Source of the DNA: a gamma proteobacterium NOR5-3
GTDB lineage: Bacteria > Pseudomonadota > Gammaproteobacteria > Pseudomonadales > Halieaceae
Direction: 5' to 3'
DNA length: 64,000 nt
Assembly: GCA_000158155.1 (NCBI GenBank)
Contig: DS999405.1
Span: 771,623 to 835,622, forward strand
Below are positions 34,044-44,227 of the stretch, piece after piece. Made by a program: the position numbers and the translations under genes. The notes below the pieces were generated by a model, which searched no databases, had not been told where the DNA came from, and saw only the letters and a list, made by a program, of their open reading frames with translations. Positions within the stretch are counted from its first letter, which is position 1. Every line of letters begins with the position of its first letter.

Positions 34044-36554
34044 CTAAGTGTCGTGATGATTATACCCGTGGATGGCGGCGCGCGAAGGCATACAATCGCT
34101 TTGAAGTTCGCCCCGACGCCAAAAGGGCTGCCGCCGGTTTCTCATGGATTCACATTGCACTTTGCCACCGGCGGAGATTTTGAAGACCACAGCGCCGCCA
34201 GAGGCCGTATTGATCACGCTCACACCCTGGGAGGCCGCCGTTTGGAGCACCCGACCCGCCGGATGCCCAAAACGGTTGGAACGCCCGGCAGTGACGACCA
34301 TAATTTCTGGCTCGAGGGAGCGAAGCCACAATCTACTATTGGAGCTGGCGGAGCCATGGTGCCCGGCCAACAGAATATCTGCCTTGAGTTCTCTCCCCCA
34401 ATAAGCCAGCAAAGCCCGCTCCCGCCGGGCGTCAATGTCGCCCGCCAGCACGATGCGACGACCATAGGCAGAAATCAGAAGTACACAGGACGCGTTGTTG
34501 TCGCTGTCCCCGGGCAGAGCTTGAGACAAATAACGCACGGTCACCGCCTTGCCTAAACGCCGGGTTTCTCCCATGCGACAGGCCTCAGATCGCTCATCGG
34601 CAATACCTCGACGTATAAGGCTCGGAGAAGCCATCTGTCTGATGAGCGATTCACCGGCGTCGTGATCGCGATCCGGGTGACTGATAACCAAAGTGTCCAG
34701 ACTCTTTATTGACTGGTTTCGAAACACGGGCAGCACGCTTCGGGCTGCAGTGGCTGAAGGCCCGAGCGTGCCCCCGCCTGTGTCGTACAGTAAAGCCTCT
34801 CTGTCGTGACGTAACAACACCGCTGTGCCCTGCCCCACATCGAAAAACACCAGCTCAACGATATCCGGGTTGCCCTTAGGACCGGGCAGCACAAGCGGCA
34901 CCACAAGCAGTACGACAATCAACGTCTTAACGGTGAGGCCTGGAAGTGGTGTTAACAGAATACCGGTTACCGCCAACGCGAGTGTGGGCACACCGGGGCC
35001 GCCCTGCAGAATCGTCCTTGAAGCAATGAACGGCTCCCAATAAGCCAGGGTCGACCATAGCAGTGACAGCAAGGCCGCCGCGCCCTGGAGCTGGAGATCC
35101 GCCACGCCTGCAAAAAGGGGGGCACACACTAACGACCCAAGCAGCAAAGGCACCACGGCCAAGGTGACCAAGGGAATCGCCAGCAAATTGATGATGCCGC
35201 CGATACTACTTGCCTCTCCGAACCAATAGAGGCTTAGGGGGAGCATCGCCAGCAGCATAAACCCCTGAGCTCCCCAGGCGTCCCGAAGCCATCCACGGGC
35301 ATTGCTCCAGGCGCTGTACCACAGTAGCAGCGCGACAGCCCCCAGCGTGAGCCAAAAGCTTGCCGACAGGATGCTCAGAGGATTTAACGCTAAAAGCGTG
35401 ACGCCAGCCAAAGGCAGCACCCGCGCTGAGCGTAGCGATCTGCCGCAAACGCCGGGGAGTATGAACAGCGTCAGCATGATAACGGCCCGCTGTGACGGGA
35501 TCGCAAATCCAGACAGGAGGCCGTAGCCACCCGCCGTGACTATGGCGAAAATTGGCGGTAAAGCCCGCACCGGAAAACGCTGGCGAAACACCAGCCTGAT
35601 GACGCGGCTTAACGCGGCGCCGCACCACCACCCGGGAAGCGCCAGCAGCGTGATGTGCATACCCGAGATCACCAACAAATGAGTCAGCCCGTAGGCGCGT
35701 AAGCGCGCCCAGGACTCCGGTGCTATGGCGCGTCGATCACCCACCGCCAGCGCTGCCAGTAGTGACCCAACGTCCGTGGGAACTTTGGACTGAATCTGCT
35801 GAGAGATTGCGTCGCGCATTCGATCCAGCTTTTGAGACGGCCGCAGACCACTATGTTGTTCCGCACCCGGTATGAGTAATTTAGAAACTGAACCCGTTGC
35901 GTGAATATTCGCCACCAGAAACGCCTTCTCACCGTCTGCTGCGGCGGGGTTGACCAGTCCCCAGGGACGTCTCAGTCGCGCATCGAAGGTAATCTCAGCG
36001 CCCGGGCGCAGTAATTCTGCATAGGGCTTTGTGCTTTTGTTGTGGGGACTCCCGGTCGACCCGGTAGCGCCGTCCTGTGCCCACCCCTGACCGGTGTCCT
36101 TGCGCAGATACACACGAATGCGTCGGGGCCCCTCACAGCTCGCGGGGCTCACGGCACGAACGCGGACATCGAAGCGTAAAGCAGCGTGTTTAGCGCCGGG
36201 AAGGTGATGAATCAGTCCCTCGACCTCGCCATCAACCCGCACCGGCTGTCTTTCACACTGGACCGGCAATTGACGCTGTTGCCAGTTCGTGGCCTGCATA
36301 AGGATGTGAAATGCACCCAGGCATAGAACGAGCCCCGCGACCATCGTCGGAGCCCGCCGCGGCGTACCCACTGCAAAACGTCTCCTGTGCAAGACCGGTT
36401 GCATCGCACGAAGGAGCATTGACACGGCTAGCCACAAGGCTATCACCAGCACTCCGCCTATCGGGACTGCGGCCAGTGGAGGCAAAGCGGGTAGCTGCAT
36501 GACAGCAATACCCACAGTGAGTGACAGAAATAGCAGCGGAAACGGCGCTACCAT
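34044..36554 (-). CDS. comEC: DNA internalization-related competence protein ComEC/Rec2
   Basis: Polytopic inner-membrane DNA-uptake channel. The ATG at 36554, preceded by GGAG, gives 836 aa and puts the first TM segments at the very N-terminus; a longer frame starts at 36656. Layout: N-terminal TMs, OB-like periplasmic domain (about 100-250), competence TM domain (LTHLLVISGMHITLLALPGW is the signature) and a C-terminal metallo-beta-lactamase domain. That last domain shows FFDVGQGTAVLL, VISHPDRDHDAG, VLLAGDID and LLAGHHGS. The metal residues look intact. It leads the envelope gene run and diverges from the DUF2062 gene. Confidence 0.94.
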   Translation of the reverse strand: MVAPFPLLFLSLTVGIAVMQLPALPPLAAVPIGGVLVIALWLAVSMLLRAMQPVLHRRRFAVGTPRRAPTMVAGLVLCLGAFHILMQATNWQQRQLPVQCERQPVRVDGEVEGLIHHLPGAKHAALRFDVRVRAVSPASCEGPRRIRVYLRKDTGQGWAQDGATGSTGSPHNKSTKPYAELLRPGAEITFDARLRRPWGLVNPAAADGEKAFLVANIHATGSVSKLLIPGAEQHSGLRPSQKLDRMRDAISQQIQSKVPTDVGSLLAALAVGDRRAIAPESWARLRAYGLTHLLVISGMHITLLALPGWWCGAALSRVIRLVFRQRFPVRALPPIFAIVTAGGYGLLSGFAIPSQRAVIMLTLFILPGVCGRSLRSARVLPLAGVTLLALNPLSILSASFWLTLGAVALLLWYSAWSNARGWLRDAWGAQGFMLLAMLPLSLYWFGEASSIGGIINLLAIPLVTLAVVPLLLGSLVCAPLFAGVADLQLQGAAALLSLLWSTLAYWEPFIASRTILQGGPGVPTLALAVTGILLTPLPGLTVKTLIVVLLVVPLVLPGPKGNPDIVELVFFDVGQGTAVLLRHDREALLYDTGGGTLGPSATAARSVLPVFRNQSIKSLDTLVISHPDRDHDAGESLIRQMASPSLIRRGIADERSEACRMGETRRLGKAVTVRYLSQALPGDSDNNASCVLLISAYGRRIVLAGDIDARRERALLAYWGRELKADILLAGHHGSASSNSRLWLRSLEPEIMVVTAGRSNRFGHPAGRVLQTAASQGVSVINTASGGAVVFKISAGGKVQCESMRNRRQPFWRRGELQSDCMPSRAAIHGYNHHDT

Positions 36555-36672
36555 CGCCGGAACTCCAGCGGCATAATAGTGCGCACGCGACAGACGTCTT
36601 CTTTTAGCTATCCGGTGTTTGAGTGAAGCACGACAAATCTTTTTGGCGAACAGCAATACCGGTCAATGATCT

Positions 36673-37197
36673 ATGCCGCGTAAAACACTGAAATCACTAA
36701 TGCCCACCCCCGCCAAGCTCCGAAAGCATGGCGCTTTGGATATTCTTGGCGAATGGGTCTATGCCAGCAATCTATGGCATCTCAACCGTTATTCGGCGTC
36801 CATGGCCTTTTTCGTGGGCTTGTTCCTCGCTTTTATCCCCGTACCCGGGCAAATGCTGCTCGCCGCCCTTGGGGCCGTGCTTTTGCGTTGCAATCTGCCC
36901 ATATCCGTGGGGCTGGTATGGATCACGAACCCGCTGACAGTCCCGGCCATTTTTTATCTGGCCTATCAGGTGGGAGCACTGATTATTGACGTGCCCCTAA
37001 AAGAGGTGGAGTTCGTCTTGAGTATCCAGTGGCTGGAAGAAGAGCTGCTACGAGTCTGGCGACCCTTGCTCGCCGGCTGTCTGCTTTGCGGTCTGTTCTT
37101 CGGAAGTCTGGGCTACTTCGTGGTCAATGTACTGTGGCGCATTCGGGTCGCCCGTCAGTGGAGAAAACGCAAAAAGCGTCGGGATCAAAGGTCCTGA
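36673..37197 (+). CDS. DUF2062 domain-containing membrane protein
   Basis: 174 aa, function unknown. An N-terminal basic stretch (MPRKTLKSLMPTPAKLRKHG) precedes the typical DUF2062 core: LWHLNRYSASMAFFVGLFLAFIPVPGQM, then ITNPLTVPAIFYLAYQVGALII. It has three or four TM segments and a basic C-terminal tail (WRKRKKRRDQRS). The last 13 bases overlap the 3' end of the convergent lolE gene. Only a weak ribosome site precedes the ATG. Confidence 0.9.
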   Translation: MPRKTLKSLMPTPAKLRKHGALDILGEWVYASNLWHLNRYSASMAFFVGLFLAFIPVPGQMLLAALGAVLLRCNLPISVGLVWITNPLTVPAIFYLAYQVGALIIDVPLKEVEFVLSIQWLEEELLRVWRPLLAGCLLCGLFFGSLGYFVVNVLWRIRVARQWRKRKKRRDQRS

Positions 37198-38402
37198 TGT
37201 AAAACGCTCGCCGGCGCAAGACGCGCTGCGCGCAGGGCTGGATAGAGTGCCGCAAGCACGCACATCACAATTGCCACAGCCGCGATAAGCACCACATCGC
37301 CACCGCGTAAATCCACCGGGATAAACGAGACAGGGTACACGTCGGTACTGAGGAACTGAAACTGAAGACTACGTTCCAGCCCCGCCACGATACTTGGCAG
37401 AGCGCTACATAATGCAGCACCTAAAGCACAGCCAATAGCGGACCCCAGCACGCCGATAATGAGTCCCTGGGCAATGAATATTGACGCCATGTTTCCCGGG
37501 GTTGCCCCTAAGGTGCGCATGATCGCAATAGCGCCCCGTTGGTCGATAACGATAAGAACCAGCGCAGAGACTACGTTAAACGCGGCCACGCCAATAATAG
37601 AGGTGAGCAGGAGTACGACCAGATCCCGGGATAACTGAATCGCCGCGTAGAGGTTACCGTGGGTCATACGCCAGGTAGTGGCATAACTTCCGGGAACCAA
37701 CTCCCGGCGCAGTTGAGGAAGCAGGCTGTCAACCTCGAAGGGATCGTCATAGCGAAGCTGCAAGCCGCTGACGCCCCCACCCAGACCCGCCAAAGCTGAG
37801 GCCTGCGTGAGGGACATCAGCGCCAGGGATTCATCGAGCTCTGTGCCGGTATCAACCAGCGACACCACGTTCAAGCGCTGAGTCACAATATCTGTCCGGC
37901 GGTCACGCCCCCGGGCAGGGACAATGATTGTAATGTTATCGCCAGCCTCTACGCCCAGCCTCGCGGCCACAGAGTCGCCCAGGACCACACCTGAAAGATC
38001 ATTAAGATCCGCTAGCTCTGCCATAGCGGGGGTCACCTGCACCATAGACGCAAGACCGAGACCCGAAATGGCCACCACATCCCTACCCCTGATCGCCATA
38101 CCATCAAAGCTCACAAACTGTGATACGGATGCGACTTGTGGGAGGCTCTCCAGACGTTCGACAAATCCATCGTTAATGTCAAAACTTGCCGGTGTATGCA
38201 CCGTTGCATGGGGCACCAGCGCGAGGATGCGTTCGCGCATCTCACGTTCAAAACCGTTCATCACCGACAGAACGGTCAATAGCAATGCCGTGCCGAGAAT
38301 CAGCCCGGTCATGCTCACTCCCGCCATAAACACCGACAGATGCCCCCGTCCAAACGCCAGGGTGTAACGAAGCGCAATACGCAAGGTTTCCCAGAGGGTC
38401 AC
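37185..38402 (-). CDS. lolE: Lipoprotein-releasing ABC transporter permease (LolE position)
   Basis: 405 aa. One N-terminal TM, a large periplasmic domain (about 50-270), then three TMs with the FtsX-type permease core (SIIGVAAFNVVSALVLIVIDQRGAIAIMRTLGAT). With LolC and the ATPase LolD it extracts outer-membrane lipoproteins from the inner membrane and hands them to LolA. The E. coli order lolC-lolD-lolE is preserved, so this third gene is named lolE by position; the two permeases are paralogous. Confidence 0.9.
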   Translation of the reverse strand: MTLWETLRIALRYTLAFGRGHLSVFMAGVSMTGLILGTALLLTVLSVMNGFEREMRERILALVPHATVHTPASFDINDGFVERLESLPQVASVSQFVSFDGMAIRGRDVVAISGLGLASMVQVTPAMAELADLNDLSGVVLGDSVAARLGVEAGDNITIIVPARGRDRRTDIVTQRLNVVSLVDTGTELDESLALMSLTQASALAGLGGGVSGLQLRYDDPFEVDSLLPQLRRELVPGSYATTWRMTHGNLYAAIQLSRDLVVLLLTSIIGVAAFNVVSALVLIVIDQRGAIAIMRTLGATPGNMASIFIAQGLIIGVLGSAIGCALGAALCSALPSIVAGLERSLQFQFLSTDVYPVSFIPVDLRGGDVVLIAAVAIVMCVLAALYPALRAARLAPASVLHQDL

Positions 38403-39082
38403 GCGACCGCTTCCAAACGTCCGTCCGTGAGTCGCAGTACTCGCTGCATACGCCCGGCCACAGTCAAGTCATGCGTTACCACCACAAATGCACTGCGGGT
38501 CTCACGCAACTTTTCGATGAGATCCAGTACTTGCTGAGCCGCCTCGGGATCAAGATTACCTGTGGGCTCGTCCATCAACACACAGCGTGGACTGTTGATG
38601 AGACTCCGCGCGATCGCGACCCGTTGCCGTTCGCCACCGGACAGCTGACCCGGACGATGAGAGCTGCGATTACTCAGACCTACCTCTGAGAGCATCTGAG
38701 CTGCGCGAGCCTGTGCCTGGCGTCGGGAAACGCCGGCAATCAGCTGCGGCATGGCGACGTTTTCCAGGGCCGAGAACTCAGGGAGCAGATGATGGAACTG
38801 ATACACGAAGCCCAAATGCTTGTTCCGCCACCCCGCCAACTGACTTTCAGACATGCCTGCCAGATCACGCCCCGCCAGAGCGACCTCACCCCGGGTCACA
38901 CGATCCAGCCCCCCCAGAAGATTCAGCAAGGTAGATTTGCCTGAACCGGACACGCCGATAATCGCCACTTTTTCGCCATCGTGAAGCGTAAAGTCCACGC
39001 CCCGAAGCACAGTCACACTCGACGCGCCATCATCGTAGCTTTTTTGCACATCGGTACAGCGCAGTGCGACCGAATCATTCAT
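38399..39082 (-). CDS. lolD: Lipoprotein-releasing system ATP-binding protein
   Basis: ABC ATPase of the LolCDE complex. The ATG at 39082 (227 aa) is chosen because it overlaps the lolC stop by 8 bp and matches family length; the frame runs on to 39148. It has Walker [11 protein letters not shown]-loop region [19 protein letters not shown], signature [16 protein letters not shown], Walker [12 protein letters not shown] and switch His in VTHDLTVA. The [11 protein letters not shown] segment is typical of LolD. Confidence 0.95.
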   Translation of the reverse strand: MNDSVALRCTDVQKSYDDGASSVTVLRGVDFTLHDGEKVAIIGVSGSGKSTLLNLLGGLDRVTRGEVALAGRDLAGMSESQLAGWRNKHLGFVYQFHHLLPEFSALENVAMPQLIAGVSRRQAQARAAQMLSEVGLSNRSSHRPGQLSGGERQRVAIARSLINSPRCVLMDEPTGNLDPEAAQQVLDLIEKLRETRSAFVVVTHDLTVAGRMQRVLRLTDGRLEAVA

Positions 39083-40325
39083 AGCGAAGAACCTCTGCAG
39101 GAGCGATACGGCTGGCTCGCCACGCGGGATAAATCGCCGCAAGCACACTCAATACAGTGGCAGATGCACCCACAAAGGCCACATCTGACCACAGGAGCCG
39201 CGAGGGCAGCCGGGAAATAAAGTACACCGAGGGATCAAATATCCGGGCACCCATGAGGCGCTCGAAGAAGTCCACAACTTCGGCTATGTAAATTGATAAC
39301 AGCACGCCAAAAACAGTGCCGGCAAGCACACCCAGCAACGCCAGGGCCAGACCCTGAGTAAGAAAGATTCGGGAAATGCCCCCCGGTGTCGCGCCCATTG
39401 TGCGAAGTACCGCGATATCCCGACGCTTTTCCGTAACGGCCATAACCAGCGTAGAGACCACATTAAACGCTGCGACAAGGACCACACCCAACAGCAGGAT
39501 ACTGACAGTGACTTTCTCCATGCGGATCGCGCGAAACAATGAGCCTTGCGTCTCACTCCAGGGTCTATAGGTACCCCGCCCGGCAATCAAGGGCTCCAGA
39601 GACGCCTGCAAACCCGGAGCTGTCATAAGGTCGTTGGTTCTGATCTGAAGTCCCCGGGTGCCCCCGGTTTTTAACAGGCGATCGGCGCTGTTTAGCGAGA
39701 CGTAAGCCAGCACGCTATCTTGCTGGGCACCTACCTCAAACAAACCCACCACCGTGAGCAATCGAGAACGGGGAAACAAGCCCAGCGGTGTCGTGCGCAC
39801 CTGAGGCAACACAATACGCACATCATCACCCGGCACCACGCCCAGCATACGCGCCAGGGAGGCACCAAGAACAACGCTAAAGTCGGGCTCTAAATCGTCC
39901 AGACTTCCCACAAGCATAAATTGCTCAAGTTCTGTGAGCGCCGACTGTTGTTTGATATCGATGCCAGTAAGCACCGCACCTTGCTGCCTGTAGGGTCCGG
40001 AAAACAGTACGGTCTCACGAACAAAGGGTGCCACGGCCAGAATCCGGGGATGAGCAAGCAGCGAATCCGAGAGTGCGGCCGTAGCGTCGGTACTACCTGA
40101 GTCCGTTTGCGTTGGCGTTAGTTCAACATAGCCATGCGGGACGAGCGCCAGAATGCGCCCGCGCAACTCTCCGGCGAAGCCGTTCATAACTGACAATACG
40201 GTGATGAGACTCGCCACTCCCAGTAGCATCCCCAGCATCGACGCCAGAGAAACTACGGTAGTAAAGCGCGAGCGCTGCCGGCTAAATCCGTAGCGTAGCC
40301 CCAGAAACCGAGTGTATGAGGCCAT
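39075..40325 (-). CDS. lolC: Lipoprotein-releasing ABC transporter permease (LolC position)
   Basis: 416 aa, first gene of lolCDE. N-terminal TM (VVSLASMLGMLLGVASLITVLSVMNGF), a periplasmic domain, then three TM helices (VSILLLGVVLVAAFNVVSTLVMAVTEKRRDIAVLRTMGAT is the conserved permease core). In E. coli LolC recruits LolA through its periplasmic hook. It shares a similar fold and about the same length with the downstream LolE. The gap to nqrM upstream is 19 bp, so lolCDE may be read from the nqr transcript as well as its own promoter. Confidence 0.9.
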   Translation of the reverse strand: MASYTRFLGLRYGFSRQRSRFTTVVSLASMLGMLLGVASLITVLSVMNGFAGELRGRILALVPHGYVELTPTQTDSGSTDATAALSDSLLAHPRILAVAPFVRETVLFSGPYRQQGAVLTGIDIKQQSALTELEQFMLVGSLDDLEPDFSVVLGASLARMLGVVPGDDVRIVLPQVRTTPLGLFPRSRLLTVVGLFEVGAQQDSVLAYVSLNSADRLLKTGGTRGLQIRTNDLMTAPGLQASLEPLIAGRGTYRPWSETQGSLFRAIRMEKVTVSILLLGVVLVAAFNVVSTLVMAVTEKRRDIAVLRTMGATPGGISRIFLTQGLALALLGVLAGTVFGVLLSIYIAEVVDFFERLMGARIFDPSVYFISRLPSRLLWSDVAFVGASATVLSVLAAIYPAWRASRIAPAEVLRYE

Positions 40326-40344
40326 AGGTCAACGACTGCGGATG

Positions 40345-40581
40345 CTACTTGCTGGCGTCGTAGAATCGAGCGTCACTATCGTCACGAGCAGGCTGCGATG
40401 ATCGATTGGTTTGTGTTTCACAGAGGTTGGGGTCATCGCCGCAGATCTCGCAGCGCCCTTCTATACCCACTGCAGAGAGCCCGCCGCAGGACCCCTTTAA
40501 GGGACCACGCCCCGCCATAGCCCCGATGGCCATGCCAGCCATGATCAGGCCCATAATGAGAAATGCGAGAACAAAAACCAT
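40345..40581 (-). CDS. nqrM: Na+-NQR maturation protein NqrM
   Basis: Small membrane protein, 78 aa from the ATG at 40581 (GGAG 5 bp upstream). It has one TM (MVFVLAFLIMGLIMAGMAIGAMAG) and a soluble Cys motif (SCGGLSAVGIEGRCEICGDDPNLCE). NqrM (DUF539) is required to build the membrane iron centre between NqrD and NqrE. It follows apbE at the end of the nqr cluster, the normal place. The upstream open frame to 40707 has no family match and is excluded. Confidence 0.92.
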   Translation of the reverse strand: MVFVLAFLIMGLIMAGMAIGAMAGRGPLKGSCGGLSAVGIEGRCEICGDDPNLCETQTNRSSQPARDDSDARFYDASK

Positions 40582-40615
40582 AATAACTCCAGTGAAACTG
40601 CGAACCCGGGCCGAG

Positions 40616-41686
40616 CTAGGGCTTGGCCCCGGCGCTACTATTTTGCCGATAAGCTTCAAACGCCGGGGTGTAGTGTACCTCAAGGGCATCTTTACCCCGA
40701 GAAACAAAATGCGCTGCCAAGCCCTGTGCCTCGGCCAGCTCCAGCGCAGCGTCCAGGCCTAGCACCAAAAGCGCGGTAGCCAGGGCATCAGCCGTCATAC
40801 ACTGAGGATCGATGACCGTCACCGACACCAGTTCGTGGGCCACCGGATATCCCGTACGGGGATCGACCAGGTGAGAGTAGCGACGGCCTTCATACTCAAA
40901 GAAGTTACGATAGTCGCCAGAGGTCGCCACTGCCGCATCGGTAACACTCAAGGCCTCGATGAATCGCGCTTGTCCGAGATCCGGAGATTCAACAGCGAGT
41001 CGCCAGGGTCCACCTTCGGGACGACTGCCTGAGGCTCGCAGTTCGCCACCAATCTCTACCAGACCGTTCACAATGCCTTGCGCAGCAAGCAGCTCAGACA
41101 ATTGGTCGACCGCGTAGCCTTTGGCAATGGACGACAGGTCTATGCGCAGCCCCTCGGGACGACTCAGGCTCGCAGTGTCTGCGTCCCAGGCCAGGCGTTC
41201 GGCACCCACGAGCTGCATCGCAGCACCGATCTCGGACGCGTCCGGAGGTGTGAGCGTGCCCGCTCGCGCCCCGAAACCCCATAACTCCACCAGCGGCCCT
41301 ACAGTGACGTCGTAGGCTCCATCGGTAAGTTCGCCCACGGCGAGGGCTGAATCCAGCACGGTTGCGAATCGCTGCGAAAGAACCACAGGGCCGGTGCCGT
41401 CGCCGGCGTTGACCCGGGAGATCTCGGAGTCAGGAATGTAGGTAGACAACGACTGATTGATTGCCGCTAGTTCGCGTTCAATCTGCACCTGCAACGCGTC
41501 TGGAGAGACCGTATCAGTGGTCGAATCAGGGCGCTCGCCACCGAGGGAATAGATCACGGACCAGGTGGTACCCATGGTGGCGCCTTTAAGCACCACACGA
41601 CGGGGACCGTTGTCACAAGAGGATAGGAGTACCGCCCCTACAAGCACCAGGGGCAGCGCAAAGCAGCGACGGAACATAGGCCTCAT
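40616..41686 (-). CDS. apbE: FAD:protein FMN transferase (flavin transferase)
   Basis: Periplasm-facing lipoprotein that attaches FMN covalently to threonines of NqrB and NqrC. The ATG at 41686 gives 356 aa and a lipobox (LVLVGAVLLSSC). Alternatives are ATG 41722, overlapping the nqrF stop, or 41677. Motifs: KGATMGTTWSV, SRVNAGDGTG, DLSSIAKGYAVDQL (flavin and Mg site), GGELRASG and YSHLVDPRTGYPV, followed by the metal Asp/Thr region MTADALATALLVLG. It sits between nqrF and nqrM. Confidence 0.94.
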   Translation of the reverse strand: MRPMFRRCFALPLVLVGAVLLSSCDNGPRRVVLKGATMGTTWSVIYSLGGERPDSTTDTVSPDALQVQIERELAAINQSLSTYIPDSEISRVNAGDGTGPVVLSQRFATVLDSALAVGELTDGAYDVTVGPLVELWGFGARAGTLTPPDASEIGAAMQLVGAERLAWDADTASLSRPEGLRIDLSSIAKGYAVDQLSELLAAQGIVNGLVEIGGELRASGSRPEGGPWRLAVESPDLGQARFIEALSVTDAAVATSGDYRNFFEYEGRRYSHLVDPRTGYPVAHELVSVTVIDPQCMTADALATALLVLGLDAALELAEAQGLAAHFVSRGKDALEVHYTPAFEAYRQNSSAGAKP

Positions 41687-41721
41687 CCGCGCAGGTTCGA
41701 AAAAATCGAACCTGAGATTCA

Positions 41722-42945
41722 TCAACCGCCGAAATCGTCCAGCATGATGTTCTCGGGCTCCACGCCCAGGTCCGTGAGCATTTTGATCACGGCGGCGTTC
41801 ATCATGGGGGGGCCGCACATGTAGTACTCACAGTCTTCTGGCGCGGGATGATCCTTGAGGTACTCTTCAAAAAGCACGTTGTGTATGAAGCCGGTCAAAC
41901 CGTCCCAGTTATCTTCAGGCTGCGGATCAGACAGGGCTACATGCCACTCAAAGTTCTCGTTCTCGGCAGCCAGTGTGTCGTAATCCTCGACATAAAACAT
42001 CTCGCGCAAAGACCGGGCGCCGTACCAGAACGAAATCTTTCGCTTGCTGCCCAAACGCTTAAGCTGATCGAAAATGTGCGAGCGCATAGGCGCCATACCC
42101 GCACCACCGCCGATAAACACCATTTCGGCGTCCGTATCTTTGGCGAAAAACTCACCGAAAGGACCGTAGACGGTGACCTTGTCACCCGGCTTGAGCCCAA
42201 AGACCCAGGATGACATTTGTCCGGGAGCGATACCTTCGCTTCCGGGAGGCGGTGTCGCTATGCGTATGTTGAACTTCACGACACCCTTTTCTTCCGGGTA
42301 ATTCGCCATGGAGTACGCACGAATAACCGTCTCGTCCACTTTCGATGACATCTTGAAGAAGCCAAAACGCTCCCAGTCACCCCGGTACTCCTCATCGACA
42401 TCAAAGTCACTGTAGTTCACCAGGTGTGGGGGGCACTCGAGTTGCACATAGCCGCCCGCGCGAAAATCAACGCTTTCACCATCAGGGAGACGGAGCGTCA
42501 GCTCCTTAATAAAGGTTGCGACATTGGGATTGCTCTCTACGGTGCACTCCCACTGTTTCACACCAAACACCTCTTCAGGCACCTGAATCTTCATATCCTG
42601 CTTCACAGCTGTCTGGCAGGACAAGCGCCAGCCGTCAGCCGCGTCGCGCCGGGTGAAGTGTGACTCTTCTGTCGGCAGCATAGAGCCACCGCCCTCGTTG
42701 ACGATGCACTTGCACTGGGCACAGGTACCACCGCCGCCACAGGCCGAGGCCAGAAACACATTCGCCTCTGAAAGAGTCTGCAGGAGTTTTCCACCGGCAG
42801 GCACGGTGATATTGCGTTCACCGTTAATCTCAATAGTCACGTCACCGCTGCTCACCAGCAGTGTTCGCGCATAAAGAATGATGCCGACAAGCGCGAGTAT
42901 CATCGCGGTAAACATGCCGACGCCGTATACGATTGTCATATCCAT
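41722..42945 (-). CDS. nqrF: Na+-NQR subunit F (NADH dehydrogenase/FAD subunit)
   Basis: Entry point for electrons, 407 aa. An N-terminal TM helix is followed by a 2Fe-2S ferredoxin domain with Cys ligands in [14 protein letters not shown] and the later LSCQ. The FAD-binding reductase domain includes [11 protein letters not shown] and the NADH domain contains [19 protein letters not shown] and [13 protein letters not shown]. The C-terminal DDFGG ends as in other NqrF. It is 9 bp downstream of nqrE. Confidence 0.97.
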   Translation of the reverse strand: MDMTIVYGVGMFTAMILALVGIILYARTLLVSSGDVTIEINGERNITVPAGGKLLQTLSEANVFLASACGGGGTCAQCKCIVNEGGGSMLPTEESHFTRRDAADGWRLSCQTAVKQDMKIQVPEEVFGVKQWECTVESNPNVATFIKELTLRLPDGESVDFRAGGYVQLECPPHLVNYSDFDVDEEYRGDWERFGFFKMSSKVDETVIRAYSMANYPEEKGVVKFNIRIATPPPGSEGIAPGQMSSWVFGLKPGDKVTVYGPFGEFFAKDTDAEMVFIGGGAGMAPMRSHIFDQLKRLGSKRKISFWYGARSLREMFYVEDYDTLAAENENFEWHVALSDPQPEDNWDGLTGFIHNVLFEEYLKDHPAPEDCEYYMCGPPMMNAAVIKMLTDLGVEPENIMLDDFGG

Positions 42946-42954
42946 GGTCGCGCC

Positions 42955-43563
42955 TCAGAGATCGATGCCGCCGAGGGCCATAAAGCCCAGGGACATCAGT
43001 CCTACAGTGATAAAGGTTATGCCAAGCCCCTGCAAGCCATCGGGCACGTCGCTGTACTTGAGCTTCTCGCGGATACCCGCCAGAGCCACAATGGCCAGCG
43101 CCCAGCCGACGCCGGCGCCTGCGCCAAATACCACGCTTTCGCCAAAGTTGTAGTCGCGCTCGACCATCAACAGAGAGGCACCAAGAATCGCGCAGTTCAC
43201 GGTAATCAGGGGAAGGAACACACCCAGCGCGTTGTATAGCGCTGGTACGTACTTATCAAGAAACATCTCCAGAATCTGCACCAGCGCCGCGATCACACCG
43301 ATGTATGACAGCAGACCCAGAAAGCTCAGATCCACGTCCGGCAGTCCAGCCCAGGCAAGCGCGCCGTCCGCCAGAAGGTAGTTATAGATGAGATTGTTGA
43401 CTGGCACAGTGATCGTGAGGACCACAACCACAGCAATGCCCAAACCGATGGCCGCGCTAACCTTTTTAGAGACCGCGAGGAAGGTACACATGCCCAAGAA
43501 CACTGACAGCGCCATGTTCTCAATGAAGATTGCCCGTACAAACAGGCCAAGGTAGTACTCCAT
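42955..43563 (-). CDS. nqrE: Na+-NQR subunit E
   Basis: 202-aa membrane subunit with six TM segments. It carries [21 protein letters not shown] and [17 protein letters not shown]. The conserved Cys residues in these half-helices, together with NqrD, coordinate the membrane-embedded iron centre. The ATG shares one base with the nqrD stop (TGATG), so translation is coupled. Confidence 0.96.
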   Translation of the reverse strand: MEYYLGLFVRAIFIENMALSVFLGMCTFLAVSKKVSAAIGLGIAVVVVLTITVPVNNLIYNYLLADGALAWAGLPDVDLSFLGLLSYIGVIAALVQILEMFLDKYVPALYNALGVFLPLITVNCAILGASLLMVERDYNFGESVVFGAGAGVGWALAIVALAGIREKLKYSDVPDGLQGLGITFITVGLMSLGFMALGGIDL

Positions 43564-44225
43564 CAGACACCCTCCTCCGCTACCGTGTGTTTCGCCATGC
43601 GGAAGTCCGGCTCCTCCACCTGTTTGGCATCGGCCGAGCGAAGAATCCAGATGAACAATCCGATAATGAAGAACGCGCTAGGAGGCAGCAGCAGCAAACC
43701 GTTGGGGTTGTACCAACCGCCCTCGGTTACCAGGGGCAGTATTTCAAAACCAAACAACTTACCTGCTCCGAACAACTCGCGAATGACGGCGACAAAAATC
43801 AGCACTACCGAGTAGCCAAGCCCATTGCCGATACCATCCATAAAACTCGCCACCGGCGGATTCTTCATGGCGTAGGCTTCTGCACGTCCCATGACGATGC
43901 AGTTGGTGATAATCAAGCCGACGAATACAGACAGCTGCTTACTAATGTCGTAAGCCACCGCCTTGAGCACCTCGTCCACCAGAATCACCAATGACGCGAT
44001 GATGGTCATCTGCACGATGATCCGGATGCTGCCAGGAATATGGTGTCGGATTGACGAGATAAACAGATTAGAAAAGGCCGTGACCAAAGTGAGTGCTATG
44101 CACATCACCAGGGTGACTTTCAGTGATGATGTAACCGCCAGCGCCGAGCAAATTCCAAGGATCTGCAGCGCGATGGGGTTGTTCTTAAAAATTGGGCCAG
44201 TAAGCGTATCTTTTACTGCGTCCAT
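43563..44225 (-). CDS. nqrD: Na+-NQR subunit D
   Basis: 220-aa membrane subunit, homologous to NqrE by internal symmetry, six TMs. [18 protein letters not shown] and [16 protein letters not shown] carry the conserved cysteines of the NqrD/E iron site. It lies 2 bp after nqrC. Confidence 0.96.
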   Translation of the reverse strand: MDAVKDTLTGPIFKNNPIALQILGICSALAVTSSLKVTLVMCIALTLVTAFSNLFISSIRHHIPGSIRIIVQMTIIASLVILVDEVLKAVAYDISKQLSVFVGLIITNCIVMGRAEAYAMKNPPVASFMDGIGNGLGYSVVLIFVAVIRELFGAGKLFGFEILPLVTEGGWYNPNGLLLLPPSAFFIIGLFIWILRSADAKQVEEPDFRMAKHTVAEEGV

Positions 44226-44227
44226 GA

